64,000 nucleotides of DNA, taken from positions 29,514,318 through 29,578,317 of the forward strand of contig NC_087068.1 of NCBI RefSeq assembly GCF_963678635.1. Direction: 5' to 3'. This stretch comes from Symsagittifera roscoffensis (Eukaryota; Xenacoelomorpha; Acoela; Convolutidae). A model generated the notes under the pieces. That model had not been told where the DNA came from. It did no database searches and saw nothing but the letters and a program-made list of their open reading frames with translations. This document shows positions 18,401 to 26,079 of this stretch, piece by piece. The translations under genes were made by a program, and so were the position numbers. Numbering within the stretch: the first letter of the stretch is position 1; each line of letters starts with the position of its first letter.

Positions 18401-20655
18401 GAGTCTCTTCCAGCTGTCTGTTGGCAATGTGTATAAGTTTCAATGCAAATTTTGAGACCTTTTTTGTCGCTTATTTTTGAATCTATACCCAAAAGTTAGA
18501 TTGATTGCGGCCATGTTTTATTACAGTTATCATGCCAGTTCTAACAACTATTCATGGTAGTAAAAGAAGCTAGCATAAATTATGGTTTTCAAATTTTAAA
18601 TGGATTCTATCCGTTGAGCCAAGTTCTTTATCAGATATTTTAGAAATTCCGTAGTAGTTTTAACAAGATTAAGATTTTTTCATAATGCTCGTTTGGTGTA
18701 ATTATTTCAGTTTTCTTAGTTTTTAAACTTGTTGGCTTTGATTTTGCTTTTTTTCCTTCAGTGTAGCTTCGTTTCTTTGTAAACCCTAGTTCCCTGTTGG
18801 TTTGAACAAACAGTAGTTCTTGAAGATAATATACCTGGGTGCCATTTATCTTTTAATTGGGTGCCATTTAGTTTTGAAAATTTATCGTCATGGCCGTGTT
18901 ATCCTGTCAAGGATGTTGTAGCCACAATTTATTTGACGTTCGTTACTTTCCAGTTCCAATCGACAGTGGAGAAGTTCAAAATGTTCTATAACCAGAAGCA
19001 CGCCAACCGCAAACTAGACTGGCAGTGGAACCGGTGCAAGGGAGAGATAGCTACCGGCTGCTTTCAGAAACCATACTTCTTCGTTGCCTCCATGTACCAG
19101 GTAAAATGAAATTGATTTATAGCTCTTGGATAGTCATGTTATTTTTTAAGAAGACATTTAAGAATTATTTTAAAGCCTAAGAATTTTTGTAAGAAGACAT
19201 TTCTCTAATTAAAATGGCTCTCTGAAATACTTTATCGAGTAAAATGAAAAACTGAGTTAAATTAAGGTAGGTTCACAGTTGTCGTCTACTCACCTCGGTA
19301 TTTCGACTCAGGCTCAGGTTGTGTATGTTTGAATCTTTCAAATAGTTCTTGGATAAATAATTCGTTTATTTTCGTTAAGATGGGAGTTCTGCTCCTGTTC
19401 AACAAGTCCAAAACAGTCACGATGGACAGCATCATTGCCGAGTGTGGGATCCCGAACGAGGACAGCACAATCCAGGTGGTGCAGCAGTTGGTCAAGTTGA
19501 AGATACTGACCAGTGCGGGTGATGAGAAGGAGAAGGAGACGGAGATATCTGTGAGCGACTCCTACCACAAGTGAGCGATTTGAACAAGCTTTCTTTTTTT
19601 CGAAGCTTCTGCGTGTTTGTTATCTAGCTAGTCTCGCATGACTTGTCAACGATTGTCGATGGATGTTGTTATTTTGGCGCTTGCTGGAACAAAAAAAAAT
19701 CCGCAAAGACGATATAATTAACTTAACAATCAAATAGTCTACTAGTTATAATTTGAAAGCAAGCGGGATTTTCAAACTCGTTTTTGTTTCAAGTGTATAT
19801 GTTTGACCAAAGTGTGTATGATCTGTACATGTTGTTTTTGTTTGTTGTAGTAAGAAGTTGAAAGTGCCAATCACGATGCCCCTGAAGGCGGAGCAGAAGC
19901 ACGACAGGGCACACACGGACAGACAGGTGGAGGAGGACAGGAAGAATGTGATACAGGCGGCCATAGTCAGGATCATGAAAATGAGGAAGAAGTTGAACCA
20001 CAACCTACTCGTGCAGGAGACCATAGACCAGGTTAGTCCTGGTAGTCACGCAAGATCCCCCCATCTCCCGCATGGCCTTCAAAGCTCAAACATTACATTA
20101 TGATAGTTTCCAAGTATTTTTGTGAAAATGTCATAGTATTTAGGTCAAAAGGTTCTTCGTTCATACATTAACAACTTGGCTGAAAGATCAGGTAGTATCA
20201 ACATATGTAAGATGCGGCTCAGCTGAAGTAACTATTTTCTAAATGTAACAACTGTACGAAAACGTATTAAGTAATTTAGCAATCACCTGCACATTTGAAA
20301 TAATTTCTTAAGTCAACTGATGCGACAACAATCATGAAATCGGACAAATCAAGTTAAAATATGCTGAAAAGTTTACCTGTCATGCAAAACAACGTTGTCG
20401 AATAGCAAAAAAAAATTTTTGAAATACTTGCCTGTTAAGAATTCACACCAAAAGTTGTCCTCAAGTGGCGAATTTAACCCAATCATTAATGGTGTCTTTA
20501 TTTTGCGATACTTTCAATGAAGTTCATTGTTGCAGGTCAAGTCCCGTTTCCAGCCAAGTGTGAACTCAATCAAGAAGGAAATAGACGCCCTGATTGAGAA
20601 GGAGTTTCTGAAGAGATCGGAATCGGAGAGAAGCTTCTATGAATATGTAGCTTAG
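3167..20655 (+). CDS. CUL1: Cullin-1 (SCF ubiquitin ligase scaffold), whole gene, 11 exons
   Basis: Eleven exons join into 830 codons with consistent phases: 3167-3469, 3643-3864, 4034-4124, 4203-4655, 9028-9164, 9576-9761, 12596-13057, 18954-19100, 19380-19570, 19851-20031, 20536-20655. CUL1 is the rigid scaffold of SCF E3 ligases: its N-terminal cullin repeats bind SKP1/F-box modules, its C-terminal cullin-homology and winged-helix region binds RBX1 and is neddylated. Seen here: ALVTWRDNFF in cullin repeat 1, EKDVFARQFSRHLANRL and SDDAEQSMIEKLK at the start of the cullin-homology domain, FEYTSKFQKMF, and near the end EEDRKNVIQAAIVRIMKMRK with the conserved neddylation lysine at residue 774. 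The protein ends YEYVA. It is longer than the usual ~776 residues because of a Ser/Asn/His/Pro-rich insert at about residues 216-263. Ten introns range from 78 bp to 5.9 kb; intron 7 uses a GC donor. CUL1 rather than CUL2/3/4 is favoured by the IVRIMKMRK segment and overall match; a CUL1-type paralogue cannot be excluded. Confidence 0.93.
3643..3864 (+). CDS. CUL1: CUL1 exon 2 (residues 102-175)
   Basis: Acceptor TTCCAG|GAAATC, donor GAGC|GTAAGT. Encodes MLQFYKEKWESYVKAAS, the YVNRTYVQRQ helix and the conserved ALVTWRDNFF segment. Both boundaries are phase 0. Confidence 0.92.
4034..4124 (+). CDS. CUL1: CUL1 exon 3 (residues 176-206)
   Basis: Acceptor TTCCAG|ATAACA, donor TTAG|GTGAGA, ending in phase 1. 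Encodes ITAAVFQLIRKERNGEQIN, the conserved cullin segment around IxKERNGE. Confidence 0.92.
4203..4655 (+). CDS. CUL1: CUL1 exon 4 (residues 206-357)
   Basis: Acceptor GTTTTAG|TGAGAC, donor GAAG|GTCTGC. The first half encodes a low-complexity insert rich in Ser, Asn, His and Pro (about residues 216-263) that ordinary cullin-1 lacks; the second half returns to conserved sequence with FIKETEDFYMKESEQFIRE and KYLHNQTERPLIKACEKIL. Without splicing at 4655 the frame runs to a stop at 4744. Confidence 0.9.
4656..4987 (+). other. CUL1 intron 4, left part
   Basis: Intronic AT-rich sequence. Around 4935-4986 the short unit AGTGTCGAGAAA is repeated three times in imperfect form directly beside the inverted repeat that starts at 4988. 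No coding exon is seen. Confidence 0.6.
4988..5088 (+). repeat. 101-bp inverted repeat, left arm
   Basis: This segment is the exact reverse complement of 7866-7966. It starts AGACCTTAAAAGGC, contains a small hairpin (CAGGGC/GCCCTG near 5015-5033) and ends at TTTCAAAA. Related but diverged single copies of its outer part occur near 14,991 and at 51,752-51,810, so it belongs to a dispersed family. Confidence 0.9.
5255..7578 (-). mobile_element. RT with C-terminal restriction-like nuclease, N-terminally truncated
   Basis: Minus-strand frame from 7570 to 5255, interrupted by one in-frame TAA at 7033-7031. The RT domain shows SGTAAGPSRWFPEHF, KPKDGVRPIAVGEVLRR, VDFENAFNTLDR, KGVQQGDPLGPLIF and the catalytic box WYLDDG. 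The C-terminus has CPACPSG followed by LGDHAVAC, then RHDRLRDI, KPGDIFIP and FDVTVTSPL, which is the Cys/His-plus-PD..D layout of restriction-like endonucleases in non-LTR elements. The frame is cut at its N-terminus by the palindrome that begins at 7579. It lies antisense inside CUL1 intron 4. GC content is visibly higher than in the flanking intron. It is close to intact and probably young. Confidence 0.85.
7579..7873. repeat. Long near-perfect palindrome (~143-bp arms, very short loop)
   Basis: Arms read from TTTCAAAATGAACAATAATG inward to CTGAATCAAAAAT on the left and return as the reverse complement on the right, with only a few mismatches (for example CGTTG against CAAAG in the ACACAAGC hairpin region). 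The loop is around 7722-7730. The right arm continues straight into the right copy of the 101-bp inverted repeat, while the left arm abuts the truncated RT frame. The right arm is shared with the dispersed repeats at 9906-10,020 and 22,196-22,318. Confidence 0.9.
7866..7966 (-). repeat. 101-bp inverted repeat, right arm
   Basis: Exact reverse complement of 4988-5088 by direct comparison. The repeat-family relatives at 51,752-51,810 and ~14,991 match its outer half, and the one at 9,945-10,012 matches its inner half. Confidence 0.9.
7985..8250 (+). repeat. Dispersed repeat flanking the inverted-repeat element
   Basis: Reverse-complement similarity to about 51,510-51,735 (shared runs around GCGAAATAT, GGTTGAAGGAAGCTTATT and CACGCCATAT). 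In both places it sits directly outside the AGACCTTAAAAGGC repeat end, so the mobile unit probably extends beyond the 101-bp arm. Confidence 0.6.
8251..9027 (+). other. CUL1 intron 4, right part
   Basis: AT-rich intronic sequence. It contains repeated AAATTAGACGG-type words between 8380 and 8820, in both orientations, and at 8933-8980 one copy of the dispersed motif CGGAACATTCTGT...CCGGCTATCCTTGTTT. No coding exon is visible until the acceptor at 9027. Confidence 0.5.
9028..9164 (+). CDS. CUL1: CUL1 exon 5 (residues 357-402)
   Basis: Acceptor GTTTCAG|ACTTGT, donor CAAA|GTAAGC. Joined to the G left over from exon 4 it reads DLSRVYRLCSRVKDTLERL, matching the conserved DLxRMYxLxxR segment of cullins, and ends EMERSK. 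Confidence 0.9.
9576..9761 (+). CDS. CUL1: CUL1 exon 6 (residues 403-464)
   Basis: Acceptor ATTGTAG|ACCTCT, donor CCAG|GTATGT. Encodes IISVHKQFTELIHRAFSDN followed by AGFITALD and NRNAVTKQQ, equivalent to the conserved VHxKYxxLVxxAFxNDxxFxxALD region. Confidence 0.92.
9906..10445 (+). repeat. Composite SINE-like repeat with tRNA-type promoter, copy 1
   Basis: Begins with a hairpin-forming ACAAGCAAAGCTTGTGT word, then sequence shared with the right arm of the intron-4 palindrome, then a tRNA-like section: A-box TAGCGTAGAGG at 10,109-10,119 and B-box AGTTCGAACCT at 10,150-10,160, spaced like a pol III internal promoter. Its tail runs to ACTTCGCTTCTGTTT near 10,445. A second copy with the same order lies at 22,196-22,738. 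It is located in CUL1 intron 6. Confidence 0.7.
10446..12595 (+). other. CUL1 intron 6, remainder
   Basis: AT-rich intronic sequence with no recognised exon. It includes a degenerate tRNA-like stretch near 10,455-10,520, a GC hairpin CCGCTCGTAGAGCGG at about 11,376, and another copy of the CGGAGCATTCTG...CGACTATCCTTGTTT motif at 11,777-11,820. An open frame at 11,876-12,112 resembles nothing I know. Confidence 0.45.
12596..13057 (+). CDS. CUL1: CUL1 exon 7 (residues 465-618)
   Basis: Acceptor GCTTAG|GTATCT. Encodes the start of the cullin-homology region: MMIFKYISEKDVFARQFSRH, SVSDDAEQSMIEKLKSN, CGFEYTSKFQKMFTDVNLSK, then LDFDFSIIVGTSASWPF and YMLPKE. It ends at AAAGAG|GCGAGT, a GC donor; the next exon continues in phase 0 exactly where family alignment requires. 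Confidence 0.92.
13056..13063 (+). other. Non-canonical GC 5' splice site of CUL1 intron 7
   Basis: The exon/intron junction AG|GCGAGT fits the GC-donor pattern, which demands good flanking matches. The nearest GT (13,061) would add four bases and break the frame into exon 8. The partner acceptor is TTTCCAG at 18,953. Confidence 0.75.
13058..14231 (+). other. CUL1 intron 7, left part
   Basis: No coding exon, RNA gene or clear element recognised in about 1.2 kb of AT-rich intron. Confidence 0.45.
14232..14410 (-). repeat. hAT-like non-autonomous element end
   Basis: Ends in AAAATCCTAGATCCGCCCCTG, whose reverse complement begins CAGGGGCGGATCTAGGATTT, the style of terminal inverted repeat seen in some hAT transposons. 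The internal part (GATTCGACCCCCTGCC, CCCTAAAATTTTTCTA, GGCGCC) is shared with 31,180-31,590. The partner terminus and an 8-bp target duplication were not identified. A run of 12 C lies at its left. Confidence 0.5.
14985..15045 (+). repeat. Diverged fragment of the AGACCTT inverted-repeat family
   Basis: ACAAGACTGCTCGTAGCAGGGC... followed by a GCTTTTAAATTGATCT stretch resembles, with many changes, the outer part of the 101-bp inverted repeat in intron 4. Confidence 0.4.
15046..16600 (+). other. CUL1 intron 7, middle part
   Basis: AT-rich intronic sequence, no exon or known element recognised. Confidence 0.4.
16618..17660 (-). pseudogene. MULE (Mutator-like) transposase, degenerate
   Basis: Minus-strand reading starts near 17,640 with the end of a FLYWCH-type zinc finger (ETRGEHNHDISAGN), then the MULE catalytic region: LADGTYKITPKMFYQLYSIH, YAFLPNKTEKTYNRFLQAF, IWLDFEQAALQCF (first and second catalytic Asp in LADG and LDFE) and GCFFHLSQSYMRK. 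A frameshift near 16,950 and another at a 13-T run (16,866-16,878) precede the final part, which includes the conserved TTNAVEGWH. Mutator-like transposases cut and paste DNA with long terminal inverted repeats; none was found here. Lying antisense in CUL1 intron 7, it is not functional as written. Confidence 0.85.
17661..18953 (+). other. CUL1 intron 7, right part
   Basis: AT-rich intronic sequence without a recognised element. The acceptor TTACTTTCCAG closes the intron. Confidence 0.45.
18954..19100 (+). CDS. CUL1: CUL1 exon 8 (residues 619-667)
   Basis: Encodes FQSTVEKFKMFYNQKHANRK, LDWQWNRCKGEIATGCF and VASMYQ, the conserved FxxFYxxxHxxRKLxW...KGE block of the cullin-homology domain. Donor CCAG|GTAAAA, phase 0. 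Confidence 0.92.
19380..19570 (+). CDS. CUL1: CUL1 exon 9 (residues 668-730 plus two bases)
   Basis: Acceptor CGTTAAG|ATGGGA, donor CACAA|GTGAGC, ending in phase 2. Encodes MGVLLLFNKSKTVTMDSII and VVQQLVKLKILTSAG, the first winged-helix segment of the C-terminal region. Confidence 0.9.
19851..20031 (+). CDS. CUL1: CUL1 exon 10 (residues 731-791), neddylation region
   Basis: Acceptor TTGTAG|TAAGAA, donor CCAG|GTTAGT. Encodes NKKLKVPITMPLKAEQ and EEDRKNVIQAAIVRIMKMRK; the lysine in IMK is residue 774, the position that receives NEDD8 in cullins. GC content and codon use are higher in GC than the introns. Confidence 0.94.
20536..20655 (+). CDS. CUL1: CUL1 exon 11 (residues 792-830 and stop)
   Basis: Acceptor TTGCAG|GTCAAG. 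Encodes the final winged helix, SRFQPSVNSIKKEIDALIEK and EFLKRSES, ending FYEYVA then TAG, which matches the conserved cullin C-terminus YxYxA. Confidence 0.93.
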   Translation, partial: VKSRFQPSVNSIKKEIDALIEKEFLKRSESERSFYEYVA

Positions 20656-22195
20656 ATAGATGTGGTGTATATAGAAATTAGATATACATACAGCAAATCA
20701 GCAATGAGATTGTCATTGAGACGAGTAAGCGAAAAACTACTACCTCTGATGTAGCTACATGAGTGAGCTCTTCAAAAGCCCCCTCCCCCGTAGCCCCAAA
20801 GTTATAGTTAGCTATTGGCATCATATCTTCTTTTGATATGTAGAAACAACACTATTTTTCAAGCAAAGTACAGAAGTTTAACAGTTTTGATAGAAAGTTG
20901 AAAAATTTATAAAAACTGTTCTGTAATTTGCAATGTATTATACAGTTGTTTTTGAGTCAATGTCCATAATTTCACATCGTACTTCGGATCTCGTTTGTAA
21001 AATTATGACCGTTAATCCGAGCAATGTTGACGGTTAAGTAGAATTGCTACCAGCTTAATCCGAAAATATTTGTTTTCAAAAGACAAGTAGTAATTCATCT
21101 TAACCAAGCTGCCCTCTATTCAAGCTGTTTCGTTTGTTTAGATTATTTATTTCTGAAATTAAGCCGAAAGTATAAAACTTCTCAACATTTGAAATTATGA
21201 ATTTTATCGCTTTCTTTTCGATCTCAGTCTTTTTTTGTTTCAAATAGAGCCATGTTAGGGACCAGTTGAGCAACAAAAAGGCGAAGAACTTTTTACTTGT
21301 AGTAACCATAACCCAATCAGGGAAAATGTCCATTTTATCCTAGCTATATTACGCAAGCTGAGCCGAGTATTAAATTACACAGCATCTTTCGAAGTGTCAA
21401 TGAACAAAGTGAACACTCGTATTTAGGTCAGAATTTTTTTTAAATTGATTAGTCTAAATTTGATTTTCTGAAAAGAAGGTAAGCAGCGCTCTCCAATAAT
21501 GAGAGCGCAAATGGAGCAAAAAAATGGATTGATTTATAGTTTTGAAAGTTAGTGTGATTTTAAGACTTCCCAGTGGAATAAATAAACACCCGTAGACCAG
21601 TCTTCTCTTTGGGTTATTTTATGAAAAAGAGCCAATCATCAAAGGTACTAGACATCTTTTAGACTCATCTCATGGTCTCCTCTGTTGAAAATACTGCGAC
21701 AGACGTATTTTGACTCTGTTAGCATTTTAAATATCCATCCTAGTGAAAATCAGTATACATACTGTTCATGTGTTTCATCCGCATGTTTTCTAACTTTATT
21801 GCTGACTTTTTTTGAAGACTGCCAGATCATATGGCGCAGCTGTCGAGACATCAGACTCTGAATGTGTATATCTCGATGTTCGAAGCGCGTGGGGGGGAGG
21901 GGCATTTTTTTACTGTCTTCCCAGCGGAATACATTAATAACCATTGACAAGTTTTCTCCATTTGGATTAGTTTTACGAACAAAGAGCCGATTATAAAAGT
22001 TTCTTTAACTTCAAAGAATTTCAACTTGATAAGTTTTTCTTTCTAAAAAAGTCGATCATTTTTGTGTTTCTTGAGTCCATTGACACTTCCATTGTTTGTT
22101 GTAACTGTTTAGGCTCTATAGCTCAATAACTCAAATTTTTTACGAGAATTTGGAGAGCGGCACATATTGTTTTTGCTCACTTTATTTCAATTATT
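20656..22195. other. CUL1 3' region and intergenic, no gene seen
   Basis: About 1.5 kb with no further exon. No AATAAA is close to the CUL1 stop, so the poly(A) site is not determined. Short open frames here lack recognisable homology. Confidence 0.45.
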
Positions 22196-22738
22196 ACACA
22201 AGCATAGCTTATGTTAAAGTATGAACTTTCTTTTTTTCTAACCTAAGTCGCAAATATTGTTGCGATGCAATTGTTGCGACCAAATGTGTTCATTTTGAAA
22301 GTGATCATTTTATCTTGCTGGTAAGTACAGCCAATGCTAAGGATATTAACACATACTATTATATTACAAATAGCTTTTTAGCTTCAAGGCATCATGGATC
22401 TGTAGCGTAGAGGTAGGGAAGGAGACAAGCAGCAAAATAAGAGGGTTAGAACCTGGCAGAGTCGGATGTTTTAAATGAACTTTTTCGTATACTAGTTTAA
22501 ATGCGTCCGCTCTATAAATTGAGGCATGTTAGTTGGTAATTTTCTTTTTTCAAATTGACTGGTACTGCCAATGCGTCTTAATTGGCTTGGGTCACTTAGA
22601 ATTTATGTAGCCTCATGATTGGCGTGCGTCACTTATGAAATTTTGTAGACTCAAAGTCTTACTCATTCAGTTTTTCCCAGTAGCATTATCGGTCATGTTT
22701 TTGCTTGTGTATGCGAAGTGAACTTCGCCTCTGTGTTA
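22196..22738 (+). repeat. Composite SINE-like repeat with tRNA-type promoter, copy 2
   Basis: Same layout as 9906-10,445: opening ACACAAGCATAGCTTATGT, shared middle, A-box TAGCGTAGAGG at 22,403-22,413, B-box GGTTAGAACCT at 22,444-22,454, and tail TGAACTTCGCCTCTGTG. It is followed without gap by the start word GCGATAGCAAG of another repeat. Confidence 0.7.
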
Positions 22739-23710
22739 TAATTGCGATAGCAAGTTTGTTGCAATCGGGTGCTAGATTTTCCCCGTAAATAAAATACGCT
22801 TGTGTCGGAAATACTGCAACGATGTCTTTTGAGCTGGTTGAATTTCAAATATCCGCCCTACTCACACTAGCGAGCTTGCAAGCGTAGTGTTTTAGTACCA
22901 ACCTTCTTTTTTTCTAACCTAGCTCGCAAATAAATTAGTTGGCGGCATTTTTGCTATAATCGCCATCTGCAGCATTGGAAGTTTCGTAGCATCTGTTCTC
23001 CGCTTTATTTTTGGCTAGTGTTTGTGGTAAGTGCGTGAGAATCATAATATCTAGGTCGCAGATCAAATCCGAGACGTAGCCGAATTTTTACTTATTCGAG
23101 GCTTATTTCTACTTTCTTGTCGCACTTTACAGAGCTGCTTTCTTTCGTGTTCTCGCCAGTGTTTGCGAAGCGAAGGTTGGCCTCTGAGGAAATTTGCGTT
23201 TTTTTTTTAGTTCCACCAACTCGCTTTGCAAAACTTACTTTTTTCGGCATAATAGTTTTCGATCTATATCATATTGGCTTAGTGGCCTCTTTTTGCTTGT
23301 TGTATAAGATCAGTTGTATTTTTCCAGTAAATGTTGAAGTTTTTTTAGGGTCAATTCGTTAGTTCGATTCTTTATGAAGTTTAGTTTTTCAAACATGGCG
23401 ATTGAAAATAGTAACCGTTTCGTTTGTTTTTTAATGCACATTCAACGCCGCCTGGTAAGTGCTTTTTTTCTACTGATGTATATCCCTAGTTAAGCATATG
23501 TAAAGGTACATGTATGAAAATTGTAGGTTGATAGGACTCATTTGTTTGTTGATATTAAGTTTTACTTTTAAATTTTGTGTTCAAGCCGCAAGGTGCGATT
23601 TTTTTTTCATTACTTCAAATTCTTTTCAAAGTCTTGTTTCGGCTTCATCTTTTTCTTTTGTCGCTTGTGTTCGCGGCGCACAGCTTCGCCTCTGTTGTTG
23701 TTTTTTCATT
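22739..23710 (+). repeat. Composite repeat (GCGATAGCAAG start, TTCGCCTCTGT end)
   Basis: Starts TTGCGATAGCAAGTTTG...CAATCGGGTGCTAGA and ends CACAGCTTCGCCTCTGTTG near 23,698. The same pair of end words bounds 30,205-30,921. A weak tRNA-like B-box (GATCAAATCC, about 23,062) is inside. The internal sequence is poorly conserved. Confidence 0.45.
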
Positions 23711-23933
23711 TTTTATACTAATTTTTAGTCTCAATGAATCTTTTTAGTGTCAATGAGTTCATATCTGCGAATTTATGAAGGCGTGCTTTTCCATTGCATC
23801 GACTATCACGCTAGCGGAACTTCAATGAAGCTTAGTGAACAGCTGCAAGTTCAATTTTTTCTTCATCCAAAAAAATGGATTTATTGATTTACGCTTTGTT
23901 TTTGTGTGTTGTTTATTAGCCTAGCGATAAGCA

Positions 23934-24425
23934 AGGGTATTACAATCGGGTACTAGACTTTTTTCCCGTTAACAACTTTGTCCACAGGAATCATAGTACT
24001 CGTGATTTACCTTGGTTCATCATGTCTTCAAATTTAGTTGTGTCTGTTGCAAACTTAGCATGGTGTAACGAATACACCTGGGACGGCAAAGGTCTTGGGT
24101 TCGAATCCGACCGGGACCAGTTTTTTCAAACGGTAAATATTCCGGTTCAAAAAAGTTTCGGTTTATATTTGTTTTTTGTCTGCTTATGTTTTGTCGGCTT
24201 AGTTGCCACATCTAAAAATCATTTTTTTTAGCTGTAAACAATTTTCACTGCAGTTGCTTTGAGCATTTTAAAAATCCGGCCGAATCGAAATTAGCTTAAT
24301 AGTTATGTTTTTAGCAGCTCGATTTGTCAAAATTTTTTTTCTTCATTTTTTTGTCTCTTGTATCAGTTTAATAATTTTTGGCTCAACTAATACCGACTTA
24401 GTAGCCTCTTTTTGCGTCGTTACGA
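23934..24425 (+). repeat. tRNA-derived SINE-like repeat, second family, copy 1
   Basis: Starts AGCGATAAGCAAGGG...CAATCGGGTACTAGAC, then a tRNA-like part TTAGCATGGTGTAACGAA with a perfect B-box GGTTCGAATCC at 24,108-24,118, then a tail with TTTGTCTGCTTATGTTTTG and TCGGCTTAGTTG. The same order recurs at 30,205 and about 45,770. No full cloverleaf with an acceptor stem is present, so it is a SINE rather than a tRNA gene. Confidence 0.65.
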
Positions 24426-25115
24426 CCGAAAAAAGTTAATGTGCGCGTGTGTGTGCTCTGAGCTGAAAGGGGACCTAACATTTTTATAAGTTTAGAATTT
24501 TTTGCGGCATGAAGGGTTTCTGCTCGTCTATTTTCCGCTTTGTTACCGCTTGGTAATTATAAGTTAAAATCCAAAGTAATGAAGACCTAACAACTACGAA
24601 AAAGTCCTAACAACTACAGATGTGCATTCGCACATATCCATTTATGAATGCACTTTGGTATATATGCACTTTTTGAGTTCACTTGAAATTCATTTGCTGA
24701 AAGTGACACTCTCCAAATACGAACGTGCAAATGGCGCGAAAATTCGTGATTGATTTCTAGTTTCGAAAGGGGAATTTATTTTTTAGATTTCCAGCGGAAT
24801 AAAAACTTTACTCTTGATCCAGTTTTCTCAAGTTGGGTTAATCTTATCAAAAAAGCGCCAATCAAAATTCGTTCTAGAAATTCAAATAGCTTAAAGAGCA
24901 TCTATTTTTTTCTTGGAAGTTCGAAAGCTGAGATTTTTTCAACAAAGTCAGTGTTTTTTTTAAATGTTTTCTTGCATTTATTTTTTTTTCCAACCTTCGA
25001 TTGGCTATGTTTATTTTACATGTTTAAGGAATTTTTTTCTCTTTTTTCCAGTTTGAATTCAGTGTTTATTTCACCAAATGTAAAACAAGCAGCCTAGAAG
25101 TGGGAAAGTGTCAGG
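24426..25115. other. Intergenic, no gene seen
   Basis: AT-rich with a few short frames that resemble nothing known. No clear repeat ends. Confidence 0.4.
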
Positions 25116-25119
25116 GTTC

Positions 25120-25539
25120 CAACAGGGGCTGCAACTTTCATCTCCAAGTATGAATGCCCAAATCCTTTTAAGGTACGTGATACGACGATTTTGCGATTTT
25201 TTCAAAAGTTTTCAGAAACTTCAAATTATCAAATAATTTTCAAAACTTTAATTTCCAATCCTGTACTTTGGGGCTGTTAGAGTACTCTCAGGGGTTGCAA
25301 TTCTTGATTCTAAATGCGACTGCTCAATTGCTTTAAGTATCCGAGATGTGACGTTTCTTAATTCATTCGAAATGCTTCAAAGAACTTGGATATAAAGAAC
25401 TTCACTAAAATTGGAATTACCAACCCTGTAATTGGGTGCTTTTAGATAACACTCAAAAGATGCAAATCTTATTTCCAATATATGCGGTGTTTTATGAGTT
25501 GTTTAAAAGTCGAAGCCCCGGAGGTGCTTTACACGCTAG
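25120..25539 (+). mobile_element. Helitron-like non-autonomous element, 3' part with tandem repeats
   Basis: Two to three degenerate ~170-bp repeats (recurring words CCAAYCCTGTA..GGG, AGAGTACTCTCA, CCGAGATGTGACG) followed by a 3' end with a GC hairpin (GCCCCGGAGGTGC) and, a few bases on, CTAG followed by T at 25,536-25,540. A hairpin shortly before CTRR and insertion before T is the 3'-end signature of Helitrons. The same terminus occurs at 50,801-50,827. Confidence 0.5.
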
Positions 25540-25611
25540 TTATTTTACATTTTGAATTTTTTTTGTGTTGAATTTTTTCTGCAATTGTATTTTTCGCTTT
25601 GTTATCGCTCG

Positions 25612-25858
25612 GTAACTTTTCTTACAGTGCTTATTTCACATAATATTGTATGGGCATGTTTTGATCAATGTTGGCTTAATTAGGAGTTCTTTCGAGCTAT
25701 CACTTATTATCAGCATCTTAAAAACAAAAAACATTGTAACTTTTCTAACAATGCTTATTTCACATTTTAATGTATGGATATGTTTTGATCAATGTTGGTT
25801 TAATTAGGAGTTTTTTCGAGCTATCACTCATCATCAGCATCTTAAAAACAAAAAACCT
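25612..25858 (+). repeat. Tandem duplication, two ~124-bp copies
   Basis: The block from GTAACTTTTCTTACAGTGCTT to CATCTTAAAAACAAAAAAC occurs twice in direct succession with about ten differences. Confidence 0.8.
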
Positions 25859-26079
25859 TCAGCTTGAAGATAATTACCAAATCCAGTCAATTAAAGAATA
25901 CAAAAATTACAAAAAAAAGACACTCAGCAAATCTATTCTGAGGCGAATAATATCCACACATGCAGAACAAGATGCATCATTGTTTTATGACGAGAAGACG
26001 CCTGCGATACTCCTCTGGTATTCAGACAAGGCTTGATTTTTCAGTGTAAAGTGCTTCCAGAGTTTCCGTCTTCACTATG

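Noticed and set aside
24050-24125. tRNA gene
   Set aside because: Good A/B-box words but no complete acceptor or anticodon stem, and the same sequence recurs with a common non-tRNA tail; it is a SINE.
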